Source of the DNA: Podaxis mareebaensis | Taxonomy: Eukaryota; Basidiomycota; Agaricomycetes; Agaricales; Agaricaceae | Reading direction: 5' to 3' | DNA length: 64,000 nt | NCBI GenBank assembly: GCA_018524725.1 | Contig: JAEUWP010000180.1 | Span: 124,001-188,000 of the forward strand | The notes under the pieces: model-generated | Seen by the model: only the letters and a program-made list of their open reading frames with translations | The model's database searches: none | Told to the model about the DNA's origin: nothing | Program-made: the position numbers and the translations under genes | Shown here: in pieces, positions 14,624-25,353 of the stretch | How positions within the stretch are numbered: the stretch's first letter is position 1 | Layout of the letters: every line of letters begins with the position of its first letter

Positions 14624-16012
14624 TCACTTCGAACTCGAGCTCGAAGCGGAAGCATTACTATCTCGCCTATAGTGGGTGCGAGAACTTGGCGAGTCCTGCA
14701 TGGGCGCTGATTCCTGGTCTACCGTGGAAGGCCCGGGCGTTGATGGAACAGTTGGTGACGATTGTATGCTTGTCTCGTCGTTTGATTCTTCCTGATCCTG
14801 TTCCCTGGAGTTATTTGTGTGAACTCGGGCATGTCTCCTCATGTTGCTAAGAACACTGAAACTACGGCCGCAATCTGCATGGGGGCAGACAAAGGCTGGC
14901 GGCACGTTAGTCAGGCCGGTGGGAAATGATTGTTGTGCTTCTACTCACGTTTTTCACCCGTATGGCTATTGAGGTGGATCTAGTCTGATTGTCAGCATGC
15001 TGATAATTTGAGATGATATGGGAGAGACTCACTCGCAAGCTACTTGGGCGGTTAAACAGCTTTCCGCAAAACCTGCACTCATATTTTCCAAGAGGGGGCT
15101 GTGAACCGTCATCAAGGAACCTCCCAAGTGGGATGGAATGAGAGGTAGAGCGTGCCATTGGGCCAGTATCGAAAGGACGGGCGATCGGTGTCCTCTCGTT
15201 ATCTTCGTAGATTTGGCCCACGTCCAAATTAGTTGCTATGACCCATGGGGCTACGGCCTGCACGAGGGCAGGTGGCGAATCAAGGCTATGTGCCTGAGCG
15301 GACCTAGCTGGATTAGGGGGTGTAGGCAATCGAGGCATTTGGGAAAGGTCGTTGTATTGTACGGGCTCCCTAGAGTTGGGGTAGAAGCTTGGGGCATGGG
15401 CGGGATACGAACGGCGGTTAGATGATGTGCCTATACGTCGGTTCTGTAGCTCGTCCGCCGGCTGGGAAGGGAGGTAGGAATGTGGATGAAGTCCTGGTGA
15501 CTCCGATGGCCCATGTCTGGACAGTACATTTGTCCGTCGAGGGCCAGAAAGGTAAGAATGGGGTACAGAGGTAGGTGATGGTCCACCTCGCTGGTAAATG
15601 TCGGGATACGGTGGCGCATTGGACGGAAAGGTCCCTGGATTAAGGATGGGCGACTGACGTTGGGGGGAAAGATGTTCTGAGACTGACTAGATAAGGAGGG
15701 ATGGGAGTTAGGATTTTGCGGAGCACAAGGAGAAGCTAATTACTCTGTACGCGCGAGAGGGGGAACCTCCAAGCGTTGGGGGCTGCGAACTAGTGGACGA
15801 GGCCTCGTTGACATCGTCGCTCATCCTCAGCCGTGCAAACGTCGCCGCCGTCTGGGGGTCATGGGAAGGGGGAGCATGCATGAACTCATCTGCCACACAT
15901 TAACGCCGAAATAGCCTAATCATCACAGAAGGACTATACCTCTGAATAAATCCCTTATTGGTGGAAGAGTGACCCGCTTTCCGGAGCGGGAATCGTCGGA
16001 TGGGTTGGACAT
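14624..16012 (-). CDS. C2H2 zinc-finger transcription factor with two C-terminal-half fingers
   Basis: The start at 16012 gives MSNPSDDSRSGKRVTLPPIR DLF; the V-x-LPPIRDLF segment is a short motif common at the N terminus of fungal C2H2 regulators. Introns then join LFR to DEFMHAPPSHDP, and SRAYR to SVSEHLSPQ. After a long Ser/Pro/Tyr-rich disordered region come two tandem fingers: YECRFCGKLFNRPSSLRIH LNSH, the TGEKP linker, and FVCPHADCGRSFSVLSNMRR HARVH. Two introns cut the first finger and linker: one begins with GTGAGT after SSLR, the other follows HTGEK. The tail is Ser/Asp/Glu-rich and ends in a run of Ser. All eight zinc ligands are present, so a nuclear DNA-binding role is likely. The target genes are unknown. 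The N-terminal splice sites were chosen because they alone keep a continuous frame. Confidence 0.87.
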
Positions 16013-16581
16013 GTAAGGTGTGGAGGAAGGTATGGGTATCAGGGTCTATCCAGGCGCATATGATGTATATAATGGACAAGCCGTTTTAGACGGTTAGATG
16101 AGAAAATGGGAATTTCGTCGAGACCGATCGGCTGTCAAGTGGTCCCAAATGTTTCCAAGTTTGTAGCTGGAACTGATGTACCAATAGGCACAGCCATCTT
16201 ATTCGTAGTGTTGGGTTTCCGGTAACCGTACTTGAAAGCAAACTGATTCATTGTCCAGTGCTTTCAGGATGATGACAAGACGGCAGCGGCGACGGTTTCT
16301 CCTCCGGGATCTGAGATTTTATCTCAGACTGACACAATGACCGCTTTTCACAAGCGGACTCACTGTATCCATGGGGCCGATGGAGCCGGTGGATGATCTC
16401 GAGACAAAGACCGTAAATTGTGTAGAAAACATATATGGATACGATTTGTGAGTTTAGAAACAGGTCGCTTAACAGTTATCATCTGACATTGCGGGGAAGA
16501 TCAACAGAACGTCATCGGTAGGTGAAAAGAACTACAGACCGATGTCACGACATGTAAAATCTTGGGATATATTGACATCAT
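16013..16581. other. Promoter region of the C2H2 gene; downstream end of the BolA gene
   Basis: No coding potential. It contains a short perfect hairpin at 16310-16328 (stem TCTGAGAT, loop TTT). The rest is unremarkable promoter-like sequence before the C2H2 start. Confidence 0.55.
16310..16328. repeat. Perfect 8-bp inverted repeat (hairpin) with 3-nt loop
   Basis: TCTGAGAT, TTT, ATCTCAGA form a perfect short palindrome about 300 bases upstream of the C2H2 start codon. It could be a dimer-binding operator-like site or chance; it has no T-run typical of a terminator, and this is a eukaryotic sequence. Confidence 0.5.
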
Positions 16582-17121
16582 TCAGCACGAAACCCGTGCC
16601 ACCTCTTCCTCTGTTCTAGTCTCAAGCGACAAGGCATGCAACCCTTGAGTGAACTTCTCCGATAGAGCAGAATGGATCATACGATGCCTCTGAATGGGGC
16701 TCTGTTATTCGCATTATTTAGACAGGCCAATAACCAAATCCCCCATGTTTTCAACGTTATGGACATACCTTCCCTTTGAAGGCATCGGAGACTATCCGAA
16801 TTGAGAAATCTAGGTTATGTATTATTACACGCTGAAGAAGTATCATTCTTTCTTCTCGTACTTACGAGTTTCTCCGTTACCTCCGTCTTGCTCTCGCATG
16901 GCAGCATGATGGCGATGCTTTGACGAGTCATTCGTGATCACCAGAGTGGTTGGTTGCAGAAGCGCAGTCAACTAAAGCCAAACTTCGTCAGCCTCTCTCA
17001 ACCATGTTGGAAAATGTGATAGAACCTTCTGTCGTATAGATGTCTCCACTGGACCTGGGCTTGACATAGCTGAATATGATCTTCTGAGGAGTCGAAGTGG
17101 ATTCACCAATCGGGAATGCAT
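16582..17121 (-). CDS. BolA-family protein, probably mitochondrial
   Basis: BolA proteins work with monothiol glutaredoxins in iron-sulfur cluster handling. Splicing joins PGPVETSIRQK to LTALLQPTTLVITNDSSKHR. It then runs through HHAAMREQDGGNGETHFSIR and FKGKSPIQRHRMIHSALSEK to the C terminus LETRTEEEVARVSC. This covers the whole BolA fold: the conserved His in the HRHH loop, the FxGKSxIQRHR signature and the final ALS(L) strand. The start at 17121 adds MHSRLVNPLRLLRRSYSA, an Arg-rich stretch without acidic residues typical of a mitochondrial presequence. An internal Met (MSSPGP) could give a cytosolic form. Three introns are seen, including one that starts GTTCTA, a weaker donor. Length is about 115 residues, normal for the family. 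Confidence 0.88.
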
Positions 17122-18298
17122 TCTTCTACTTACCAGAAACACTGGGAGTTCCACCTTGTACCGTGATGTTTGGTTTGCTTGGTGAACTGGCATCAATGGT
17201 GATTGCCGAATCACCACGTAATCAAGGTAGGTCAATGAATGATGAGTTGTATCATACTCTTCACTAACAGGCGCAGCGCAGTAAAGCACCGGGAAGCTGT
17301 TCCACTAACTTCTATCGCTGGATACGAGGTGCATTATCTTAGGCTGTCTACATATCCCTTTGAGCAACGCAACACCCCGCAACACCTCCTGGTCTTCTCT
17401 GATCGGCCGAGATCAGATCGGAACCAGTTGGAAAACATGAAACTACTACCCCTTATGACCATTTTTGGTTGTATGAACGGACCCACCTGAACGAATAGAG
17501 ATGACACCTAGGCCTGATACCTCTTGATATGCCAACATGGACACATTCTATAGATACAGTCTCATAATTTCTCCCAGGTTCTCTCTTCTAGTGAACTTAA
17601 CTAACGTCCGTGCCCATATTCAACCCTAGTGCACATAAGACTTGCTCATCGGTCATACCGGCCCAACTTGGACCAAATGTTCCCATTCCCATTACAGATG
17701 CGCTGATACATCGCACATGCACAATTCGATGAATGATGGTCCCTTCATATGTAGACATTGAGAAAGATCACCTGACATCACCGGATATCACTTGATCTTC
17801 GTCGTCTATCACTATCGGTAACAACAACTAGACTGCGACAGGAGTGATTTTAGCGTCACCCGACCCAATCACCGCCGTAACCACCGCCAGTTATTCTGAT
17901 GGAGCATCGCAAATACACAAGTCAGTGGCCTTAGGCCCCAGGAGCACTATGCGTGCTGCTGGGCTTACATGGGTTAAACTGATATCATTACAGATGTTTA
18001 ACATAACCAACTGTCCTCAGCCCTTACTAGAAATATCCCCATAGCTTCCCAGCACGTTGCGACCGTGCAGAGTAACCGAGAGGTCCAAGGTCAATATTAT
18101 TATACGGACAGAAATGGCCTTAGAACAATGGCGGATGCCGATATTTGTGGTACACAAAGGCCAAATAATCGGCGAGCTGGTATTATTCTCACCCATGTGA
18201 CACAATCAAACTCGATTTGGGTTCGGGCCGTGCTCGAAGACTGGCGAATGCCTTTCGAATCCCACCCCAGGGACAGCTCAACAGGGTGGATTAGAGTA

Positions 18299-18395
18299 TA
18301 TATGCAACCTTGTTTTCAGTGAGTTTTCAGTGAGAACTGAGTTGAAACTGGATTGCTCCACACCCGGAGTCTCGCCGAAAACAAGGTTGCATATA
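18299..18395. repeat. 19-bp inverted repeat with 59-nt spacer
   Basis: The arm TATATGCAACCTTGTTTTC (18299-18317) is matched by its exact reverse complement at 18377-18395. The spacer holds the first copy of the 46-bp direct repeat. Nearby open frames simply follow the repeat and are not genes. It could be the edge of a decayed mobile element or a foldback structure; no element gene lies nearby. Confidence 0.85.
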
Positions 18396-18478
18396 CAGTC
18401 TATTTGCGACTCCGCCTTTAGTAACTTCTCATTGAAAACCGAATTAAAACCGAATTGCTTCACACCCAGAATCTTGCT
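18331..18478. repeat. Two diverged 46-bp direct repeats differing only by transitions
   Basis: Copy A (18331-18376) and copy B (18433-18478) align without gaps over 46 bases, with 11 mismatches. Every mismatch is a transition; nine run G-to-A or C-to-T from A to B and two run the other way. Shared cores include CACACCC and ATTGCT. This resembles decay by cytosine deamination or a RIP-like process on a duplicated sequence. Confidence 0.8.
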
Positions 18479-19144
18479 AAAGCGGTTTGCAAGCATGCTC
18501 TAATCATAGATCTACCAATGGCAAAGCAGGCAGCAAGGCGGAATCATCCACACAGGCGGAAGTGGTCAGATCTGGACACACTCCAGCGAATGTATCTTTC
18601 TCTTTTTTTTTCTTTTCCTGTCTTACGTGGACCTGACAATCAGTTTGAACGTTCAACCATGAAGCCTGATAATCTATGCACACCTGAATGGAGGTCGGAA
18701 TCAGAGCGCGGATAGGCACGATCCGAAAGAGGCGTGGCTGATCAGTATGAAGACACTCAATGTGAATATTGTTGTTGGCCAGGTGCTTGAACAAGGAAAC
18801 ACGACCCGATGTTCGAAATCATCCGTTTCTGGCTATTCTAAATCTCTTTTCCACCTGTAGCGAAATGTTATTCATAATCCTATCCAGTTCTCGTGCTATG
18901 CCTTGTTCGGTGTGACATATAAATATTTCCGTTGCCTTTCTTCGACTGCACAAGACAGTAGGCTGTCGGCCGGCCTAATCAAGGAACAGCGGAGATTATA
19001 TTCTGATGTGACGTTCCTGTGACTGTGACAGTAGAACCTGCACATCTTCTGTCACATGTTATGCATGTCAGGTTGTGGGAACCGTGACAGGGCATGACGA
19101 ATGACGCTTGTGACAACCAATTATCAGCGCGTCAACAGGCGTCA

Positions 19145-19152
19145 ACGCGTCA
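19145..19152 (+). promoter_or_regulatory. MCB-like element (ACGCGTCA) upstream of the unrecognised gene
   Basis: ACGCGTCA matches the fungal MluI cell-cycle box consensus ACGCGTNA bound by MBF-type factors in G1/S. It lies 37 bases before the ATG at 19189, inside a run of GCGTCAAC words. That is close to the start codon, so it could also lie in the leader; function is inferred only from the match. Confidence 0.35.
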
Positions 19153-19188
19153 ACCTTTCAACGGGAACGTTTGAGCTTTGCGCAGACA

Positions 19189-20792
19189 ATGACCGCATTG
19201 TTCGACGCCATGGCGAACGATAATGGTCAACGAACATGGGAACTCAATACGTTACAACGTGGCCTCGTTGACAGCTGCTTTGAGGAAGGTCAATACGAGA
19301 CGGCGATCTCAACGCTTGACCAGTTGCGGTCTTCCGAATTTAACCCCTGGCCGTGAGCTTGTCTCTTCTCGGACCCGGCGCTGACACTGATTCCATATCT
19401 TAGCTCCCATATACGACAGCTGATATATATCTCATTACAGTCAACTCAAGAACCAGCAACAGAAAATGAAATCGATACTTCCATCCAAGCCTCGCCGTCT
19501 AAGATTGTCAAGCAGCACCAGTATCAAATGTCCTTAAACCTGATCCCACCAAAGGCAGCTGTCGGTGCTCAAAGACTATTGATGGCCTATCTGTACACAA
19601 ACACACCGGCTGCATTGTCTCGAGCCCTACCTCGACGGAAAACGCTGAGCGCCCCATTCTGTATTCATAACGAGGGAGATTCAACAGTCGCGAAACGGGC
19701 GGCATGTATTGCACAATGCAGAGATTGTTGGGAAATGTTACACGACGACTTTCTGCTACGCCAGAGTGCTGTGCCACCGCCCCCTAAAGGCAAGACGAGA
19801 CGGCATTCTGAACGCATTGGACATGACAAGCTTGACGTCAACGACTCAGACACCTTTCCATCAGTGGTGGTAGCTGAGGATGCTTGGCCTCTATTAGAAT
19901 GGCTAGTTTTACTCTTTGAACGTGATGAAGAGTTGTCTGAAACCTATATGGATGGTGCGGATCTTTGGGTTCAGGCTCATGTGGAAAGACTAACCCGAAC
20001 TTAGCCCGCCACTCACCTTTACTCGCTGAACAAATATTCGATGACAGCGGAAAAGTGTATCTTGATATTCCTATCACGATCATCATACACTGTCTGGCGC
20101 AAAAGCCACTGAAGCGACAACGCCTAGCGAGCCGTCTTTTGTCGCTCGTGAGTAAAATCTTGTACAAGATTAACATCAGCTCATGGTAACTCTAGCTTAT
20201 CAACTTGACGTCCACGGTGGAGTTAGAGTTACAAACACTGATTTCCGTTGTCTATACCCGGATTCATTCACCGGAGCAAATATCTCTGCTCATATCCCAT
20301 CTCGGCCAACCCACTGCAACCCAAGTTCTCAAATTTAAAATTGGGCTATGTCAAAAATTGATCAGCGGATTGGGCCTTCCAATGACAGGAAACACTCCTA
20401 AGCCACAGCCGAAAATGCGGGCACGCGTTTCGAAGGCAGTTGATAGGCAGGAACCTGTTATCGCAGATTCCTCTCCAACGACCAGATCGTCAGTACCCAG
20501 TGCTTCCGAAGTCCTGAGGTTGTTCCAAGCTCCATTACCCGAAACACCGCAAGATAACACTTCCTTGACACCCCTCTGGTACAAATATCAACTGCTTTTG
20601 GCATATGGCACTTTTCAGGCGTGCCTAGCACCTGCCGACAAAGATTCGGAATGGTCGAAAGCACTTTCCGGGACCATTCCTCAGATTGTCCGTGATGTCT
20701 TTCAGCAGAAGGGAAGTGAGGCCAGTGTATATCGACAGCTCCTTGAAAGCCAAATTGTCGGCTGGCGGAGGTTGATAGATGTGATTCAGTAA
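19189..20792 (+). CDS. Unrecognised protein, about 480 residues
   Basis: I do not recognise this protein. The ATG at 19189 gives MTALFDAMANDNGQRTWELN. Three introns fit well (GTGAGC ... TTAG after NPWP; GTGCGG ... TTAG within YMDA; GTGAGT ... CTAG after LLSL), giving one continuous frame to the stop at 20792. The N-terminal part (TLQRGLVDSCFEEGQYETAI) looks like a helical TPR-type hairpin. The middle has a Lys/Arg-rich linker (PPPPKGKTRRHSERIGHD). Beyond it is an all-helical region with one hydrophobic stretch (YLDIPITIIIHCLAQ), then a basic disordered loop and a final helix around WRRLIDVIQ. No signal peptide or catalytic motif is visible. An MCB-like box just upstream hints at cell-cycle expression. 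Confidence 0.75.
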
Positions 20793-20817
20793 TTCAATTG
20801 TTACCCCGGTCCCCCAT

Positions 20818-21833
20818 CTAACTATTCTCTTGTGTCATCAGTATCTGTTGCCCAACACTATGACTGCCATCATTCCCGGGTCTCGTTACCTTGGACGCGC
20901 CAGCTGTCTGATAGAGGTGAAGGGGTACATAGCCAATATAGTGTTCGCTGAAAGACGTTGGGCAGTGAGTGATAGTCAGACACCGCACGAGTAAAAACGC
21001 ACCCTCCGAAACCGCCGACAAAATAGATTGTCTGCAAAACGGAAGGGTGAACAAATGGCATGAAAATATGCAGTGTTGAAACATGTCAATAAGCGACTCA
21101 CATGAGGGTCGAAACGAGCCCAATACGACTAAAACGTCAGCGGATTAATACATGATTAATCCGAGTAGATGAGAGAACTAGCACTAACAACATGAGCTGC
21201 TTCATTGTCATCTGGCAGCCACCACTTGGCATCGGGATGTCTTGAAAGGTAACATTGTTGCACGTATTCACGGTCAGGTACACTCGAAATATCTTTAAAG
21301 ATGGTTATGTTCCCGATTAACGCTACCCGGGCGTGGCTGGCCAACGGCACCTGCGAGGTTATTGAAATTGAAGCCGTGTGCCCCGGTGTGTGTAATATGT
21401 TCCGACTATGGCGGGAGATCGGTAAGAACAAAAGTGTTAAGGAGCCATTTTGGTAGCAGCTGGAGGTGATATGAACATGGAATCAACGATGCAGTATCCG
21501 GGTTTCCAAACCTTGCGTAGTATTCAGGGAGAGAGAATGGTTGCGCTGTGATATGAATTTATTATTAGACGGGCGTCGTTCCGCGTTAGCAGGTAGGGGT
21601 TGGTGCCATCACCTGGTAGCTTGGGGTCATCTGAAGGAAATGTGGTTGCCATAGAGCCCACCGAGCTCAGCGAGTGATCAACGAGATCCCTTGCTATCCT
21701 TGCTTGGAGGGTGTTATTCTTGCACATTTGTTCATCGGTTTTGAGACTGACCGGCGTCGTGCACTGTCTCTCGAGCATAAACCGAGGCGCTCAGCACTAA
21801 GTGTGCCCAACATGGAGCATGGATAAGCCTCAT
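20818..21833 (-). CDS. Secreted PNPOx-like/CREG-type split-barrel protein
   Basis: Family members have an FMN-binding split-barrel fold related to pyridoxamine-phosphate oxidase and are often secreted; enzymatic function is usually unknown. The start at 21833 gives a signal peptide (MRLIHAPCWAHLVLSASVYA) followed by RETVHDAARDLVDHS. Introns join in order: LP to AQPFSLPEYYAS, then CYQNGSLTLLFLPISRHSRN, the strand ARVALIGNITIF, and PDAKWWLPDDNEAAH. SYWARFDPH then follows, with TIYFVGGFGGEHYIGYVPLH at the C-terminal end. These segments match the usual order in fungal secreted members (a Leu/Ile-rich barrel, FPDAKWW and YYVGGFG-type motifs). The stop at 20818 is 25 bases after the convergent neighbour's stop, so the two transcripts must overlap or nearly touch. 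About 215 residues. Confidence 0.85.
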
Positions 21834-21993
21834 CGCACAAGTACCAGTCAGCGGAATGCGGAGCCAAGTGCAATAGGGCCGTGGCAGCCGAAGGCGTGTA
21901 TTTTGGGGCTACATCCAATCACACGATAAAAGCGTTCGCACCCCCTCGTGATATTTCGTCCTGGGTACCATGTACATACATATAATCTGGAAG

Positions 21994-24900
21994 CTAAAAA
22001 CCATTCTCATCCGATAAATCATATTCAGATGCGGCGGGCGAACTTTGAAAGCCAACGTCAACCAAATCGTCCAATTCCTCACCTCTATCCCCCTGTTGCT
22101 TCTTCCATAAGCTAGCCAGGAATTCGGGTGTGCTCGCTTGCTTAGTGGATTTATCATCCCGAACCTTTATGAAACGAGGGAAGCGAACGCTCAGGCCCCG
22201 AGGCGAAGATATTAAACCCTTCGCGGCGATTGACACGGGGCTCAAAGTAATGCTGAGACGAGAGTTAGTAAAGGGAAATTACCGAAGTCGCAGAAGTCGC
22301 CTAGTATAAACGCAGCCACATACTCTGCTCCTCGAATTTCCCAGACCTCTTGCGGCCGAAAATATACATCTGGTTTGAATCCTATAGGGTGTCAAAAGAT
22401 ACTCTATGGTCACCCAGAGTCGAGGGAATGAGACGGACCCCCAAAATCACATTCCCAAAGCGGTTGAACTGAACATGCAGTCCCTTCTTCGGGTGAAGGA
22501 GGATATCTGTCCCTAAGGTCCTTCATGGTCTTCATGGAGCGTCACCGCAAGTGTCAGGAGAATTACATACTTGATAAAATTTGTCCGTAAAACCTATGTC
22601 CAAATGAACTCTGCAACGAACCGACGAATGGAAGTGTCACGTACCTGACATACACTTGCAAACGGCGACGTACCGACCATTCTTCTGATCATACAATCCC
22701 ATCAAAATGGGACTCCACCATTTGACTTTTCTGCCGTTACCGTACCAAGCACCAATCGGAACCAGGTCGAGACTATCACCAATCCCTGCGACGTAATCTT
22801 TCTTCAATTTCAACCAGGCGGCCGTTCGCCTGTCTGGTTCATAGGTTGCTGGCAAGGGCTTCTTTCTTGAGGTTTCCTTGCCGTTCCCTTCGTCATGGAT
22901 CATGGCATTGTCTAGAAGCTGCACAGAATGATTAACCAATTGCAGGAAAAATAATCAACGGTCTATGGGAATACGGACCTTGATCATCAAACCCTCGCAC
23001 TGGCTCTCTATGGATCGCTGCCAAAAGTCATCCATGCTGGCCTTGCCCAATTCGCTATCCATGCTCTCGACATGAGCGAACCGAGCAGAGCCAAGCTCCT
23101 CAGGAATGTATGGAACAAAAAGGCCCCGAAGTAATGACCTTCGTTCACGAAAGGTCTTCCGTAGAAGTGCCTGGGCAATCACTTTTGAGCGTCACAAATA
23201 AACACGAGGACCAGTATTTACCTCTCCATTGAGATACATTAAGTCAAACGCATACAAACATACTGAGACTTGTATATCATTCTGGTGCACGTCTTTCTTC
23301 GCTCGGTTGGACAGTTCCTGGAAGGTCCTGATTGCACCAGTACGAGGGTCGATAGCAACAATTTCCGCATCCATTATGAAGGATGTTACCGAAGATGTTT
23401 GCTTCAAGAGGGATGATACGAGATTTTGAACGTCGGGATACTTAATGAGGGAAAGGAAAGGTGAGCTATGAGATTTTGAACAGATGCCGAGCCTAGCACC
23501 TTGGTTGTCATGTCCTCTAAGTGGCGTGAAAAAATCTTGAAGTTGGTGAGTTGTCCATTTTCCCAGATAGCGTGAACTTGAGCTCTCTGTCCGTCATACT
23601 TGAATTCAGCGACGAATGGCTGATCCCCCAGCCTCTCGTAGACCTCGAGTAATGAGCGTATAGGCGATCCCAATGTCGGATGTAATGGTATACCTGAACC
23701 AAAGGTGAGATTTTCGTGGCAAAAAATGCTATGGAACCAACCTATCACAAGAGGAACACTCTTCTCCAGGCCGGGTAAACCGGTGTCCAAAAGTGCAGCA
23801 ACAATGTCATCGTAGTTGGGGTGTTTGACAAATACCCTCTTGACTAATTCTTCTGCTCTCGAGAACATCTCGTTCAACTTGGTTCGCGTAGGGTCTTGGT
23901 GCTTCTTCTTGACGTCCGGAGGCAATTTCTGAGCTTTGGCGAGCAAAGTTGAAGATATTCGCAAGCTGCACCCATCCTCGGGAGTATCGGATGACACATG
24001 AGAAAGGACAATAGCTCGCGCCAAAGCTGTGAGTATAGAAGTCCTGACGGCCCCAACACGAAGGTTCTGACAAAGTGTTCTGGTCAGGAAGCGAACTTCC
24101 TCACCACTAGCTGATAACAAGAGTTTTTCCACAATCTTTTCTTTTTGCTTGGCTGCCCCTTGGCCCTTTGAATGAGCGATTTTAAGCAGGGATTCGTAAA
24201 CATAGGAAATGGTTAGCGGTGGATGTGGAATCAAAGTCCGCAGATTGGACTTAGCGGATACAGCGACATCGCCGGGATCTCCTAAGGTGTTATAAAGCCG
24301 TTTCAGCGTTGCTGGTGTGATGCCAGAAACGTTCTGTATCGAACGCGAGATGATAGAAGGACCTAGTCCGAGTTCAAATGTAACATACGGTGGTGCAAGT
24401 GTGTTAGAGAGAAGATAGAGAGAAGGGAGCAAAGATTCCGGATGTTTGGCTATAATCGTGCGCAGACAGTTTGTTAAGGCATTGATAATGGTGATGCGCG
24501 AGCGAGTCTGCGAGAGCGTGGACAGGGTATGGGCTAAGAATGCGTACGGTGCGCCATTCCCTAGCCAAGGCTGTTCGTCGGGAAGATAGCCAATCGGATC
24601 AGCATCCAAGGATGCAAACTGAAGCCGTCTTGTATCCATGGGACGCATGTGCCTCTGGGTGTCCTTCGTCTTTGGCATTGGTGTCGGTTGGACGGTCGCA
24701 GCATTCGCATCTACATCCTTCTCATCAACGTCAATCACCAAAGGCTGTAATGGTGTATCCCCTTTTGCATAAGTCGTTTTTTGTCTGGCAGAGGAGGAAC
24801 TGCCCTCCGATTGCGCCGTCTGTTGCTTGGTGGAGGACGCGTTGAAAAAGGCTTCGAGACGGGCCTGTCCTCCGATTCTTCGCTTTTTTGAAGGAGACTT

Positions 24901-25044
24901 GTCGCCGTTTACAGGATTATCACGTTTTTCCATGTAAGTCGCAAATTTGCGATGTTGGAAAAAGCTGAGGCGCCAGGAATTTGGAACAAAAGACAGACAT
25001 AGGACAACACATGGAACAGTACCACTTGCCTGTTTGGGAGTCAT
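21994..25044 (-). CDS. CDC9: ATP-dependent DNA ligase I (CDC9), likely dual nuclear/mitochondrial
   Basis: DNA ligase I seals nicks during replication and excision repair. The first exon (about 23455-25044) holds an N-terminal tail, the PIP-box QARLEAFF (PCNA binding) near residue 60, and the DNA-binding domain. The adenylation motif FVAEFKYDGQRAQVH has the nucleotide-accepting Lys. Later exons carry MDAEIVAIDPRTG (motif III area) and LYAFDLMYLNGE. CEGLMIKV (motif IV), WLKLKKDY (motif V), GAWYGNGRK, and the OB-domain end RGLSVRFPRFIKVRDDKS follow. The 25044 start adds 37 residues ending HRKFATY before a second Met (24933) that begins MEKRDNP near the Lys/Arg-rich SPSKKRR. This is the arrangement by which yeast CDC9 makes mitochondrial and nuclear forms from two starts. 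The gene shares its 3' side with the split-barrel gene, 160 bases away on the same strand. Confidence 0.93.
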
Positions 25045-25353
25045 GGTTCACAGGAAATTGTCAGTCATTGTTGCCACACCGCTTGGCCGCAACCCCTTCA
25101 CTTCGCTTCATCAGACCCGTCATTTCTTTGCATGTGGCTATAAATCCGAAGCAGCCCATGAAGCAGGAAGCTGAGGATATCCCTACAGCACGACGTCAAT
25201 AACTGTTGTTTTAGACCTAGAAACCCGCCTTGATAATTACTGAAGGCTCAAGCGCTCAGGCACCGGGTGTTTCTTTGGAATTGACAACTTCAATAACAAC
25301 CATACTTAGACCAATACCTCATGGAAGATCTGTCTTGCTGGACTTCTGGAATG
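25045..25353. other. Short upstream region of DNA ligase gene
   Basis: This should hold the ligase promoter and leader and the 3' end of the next minus-strand gene. No other signal is seen. Confidence 0.5.

Larger units (their letters stand above)
17122..19188. other. Intergenic spacer, 2.1 kb, with diverged repeats
   Basis: No gene recognised. Open frames are short and overlap on both strands. The section 18299-18478 carries an inverted repeat and a diverged 46-bp direct repeat, both listed separately. From about 19010 the sequence is rich in GTGACA/TGTCACA words and ends in short GCGTCAAC repeats just before the next gene. Confidence 0.55.
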
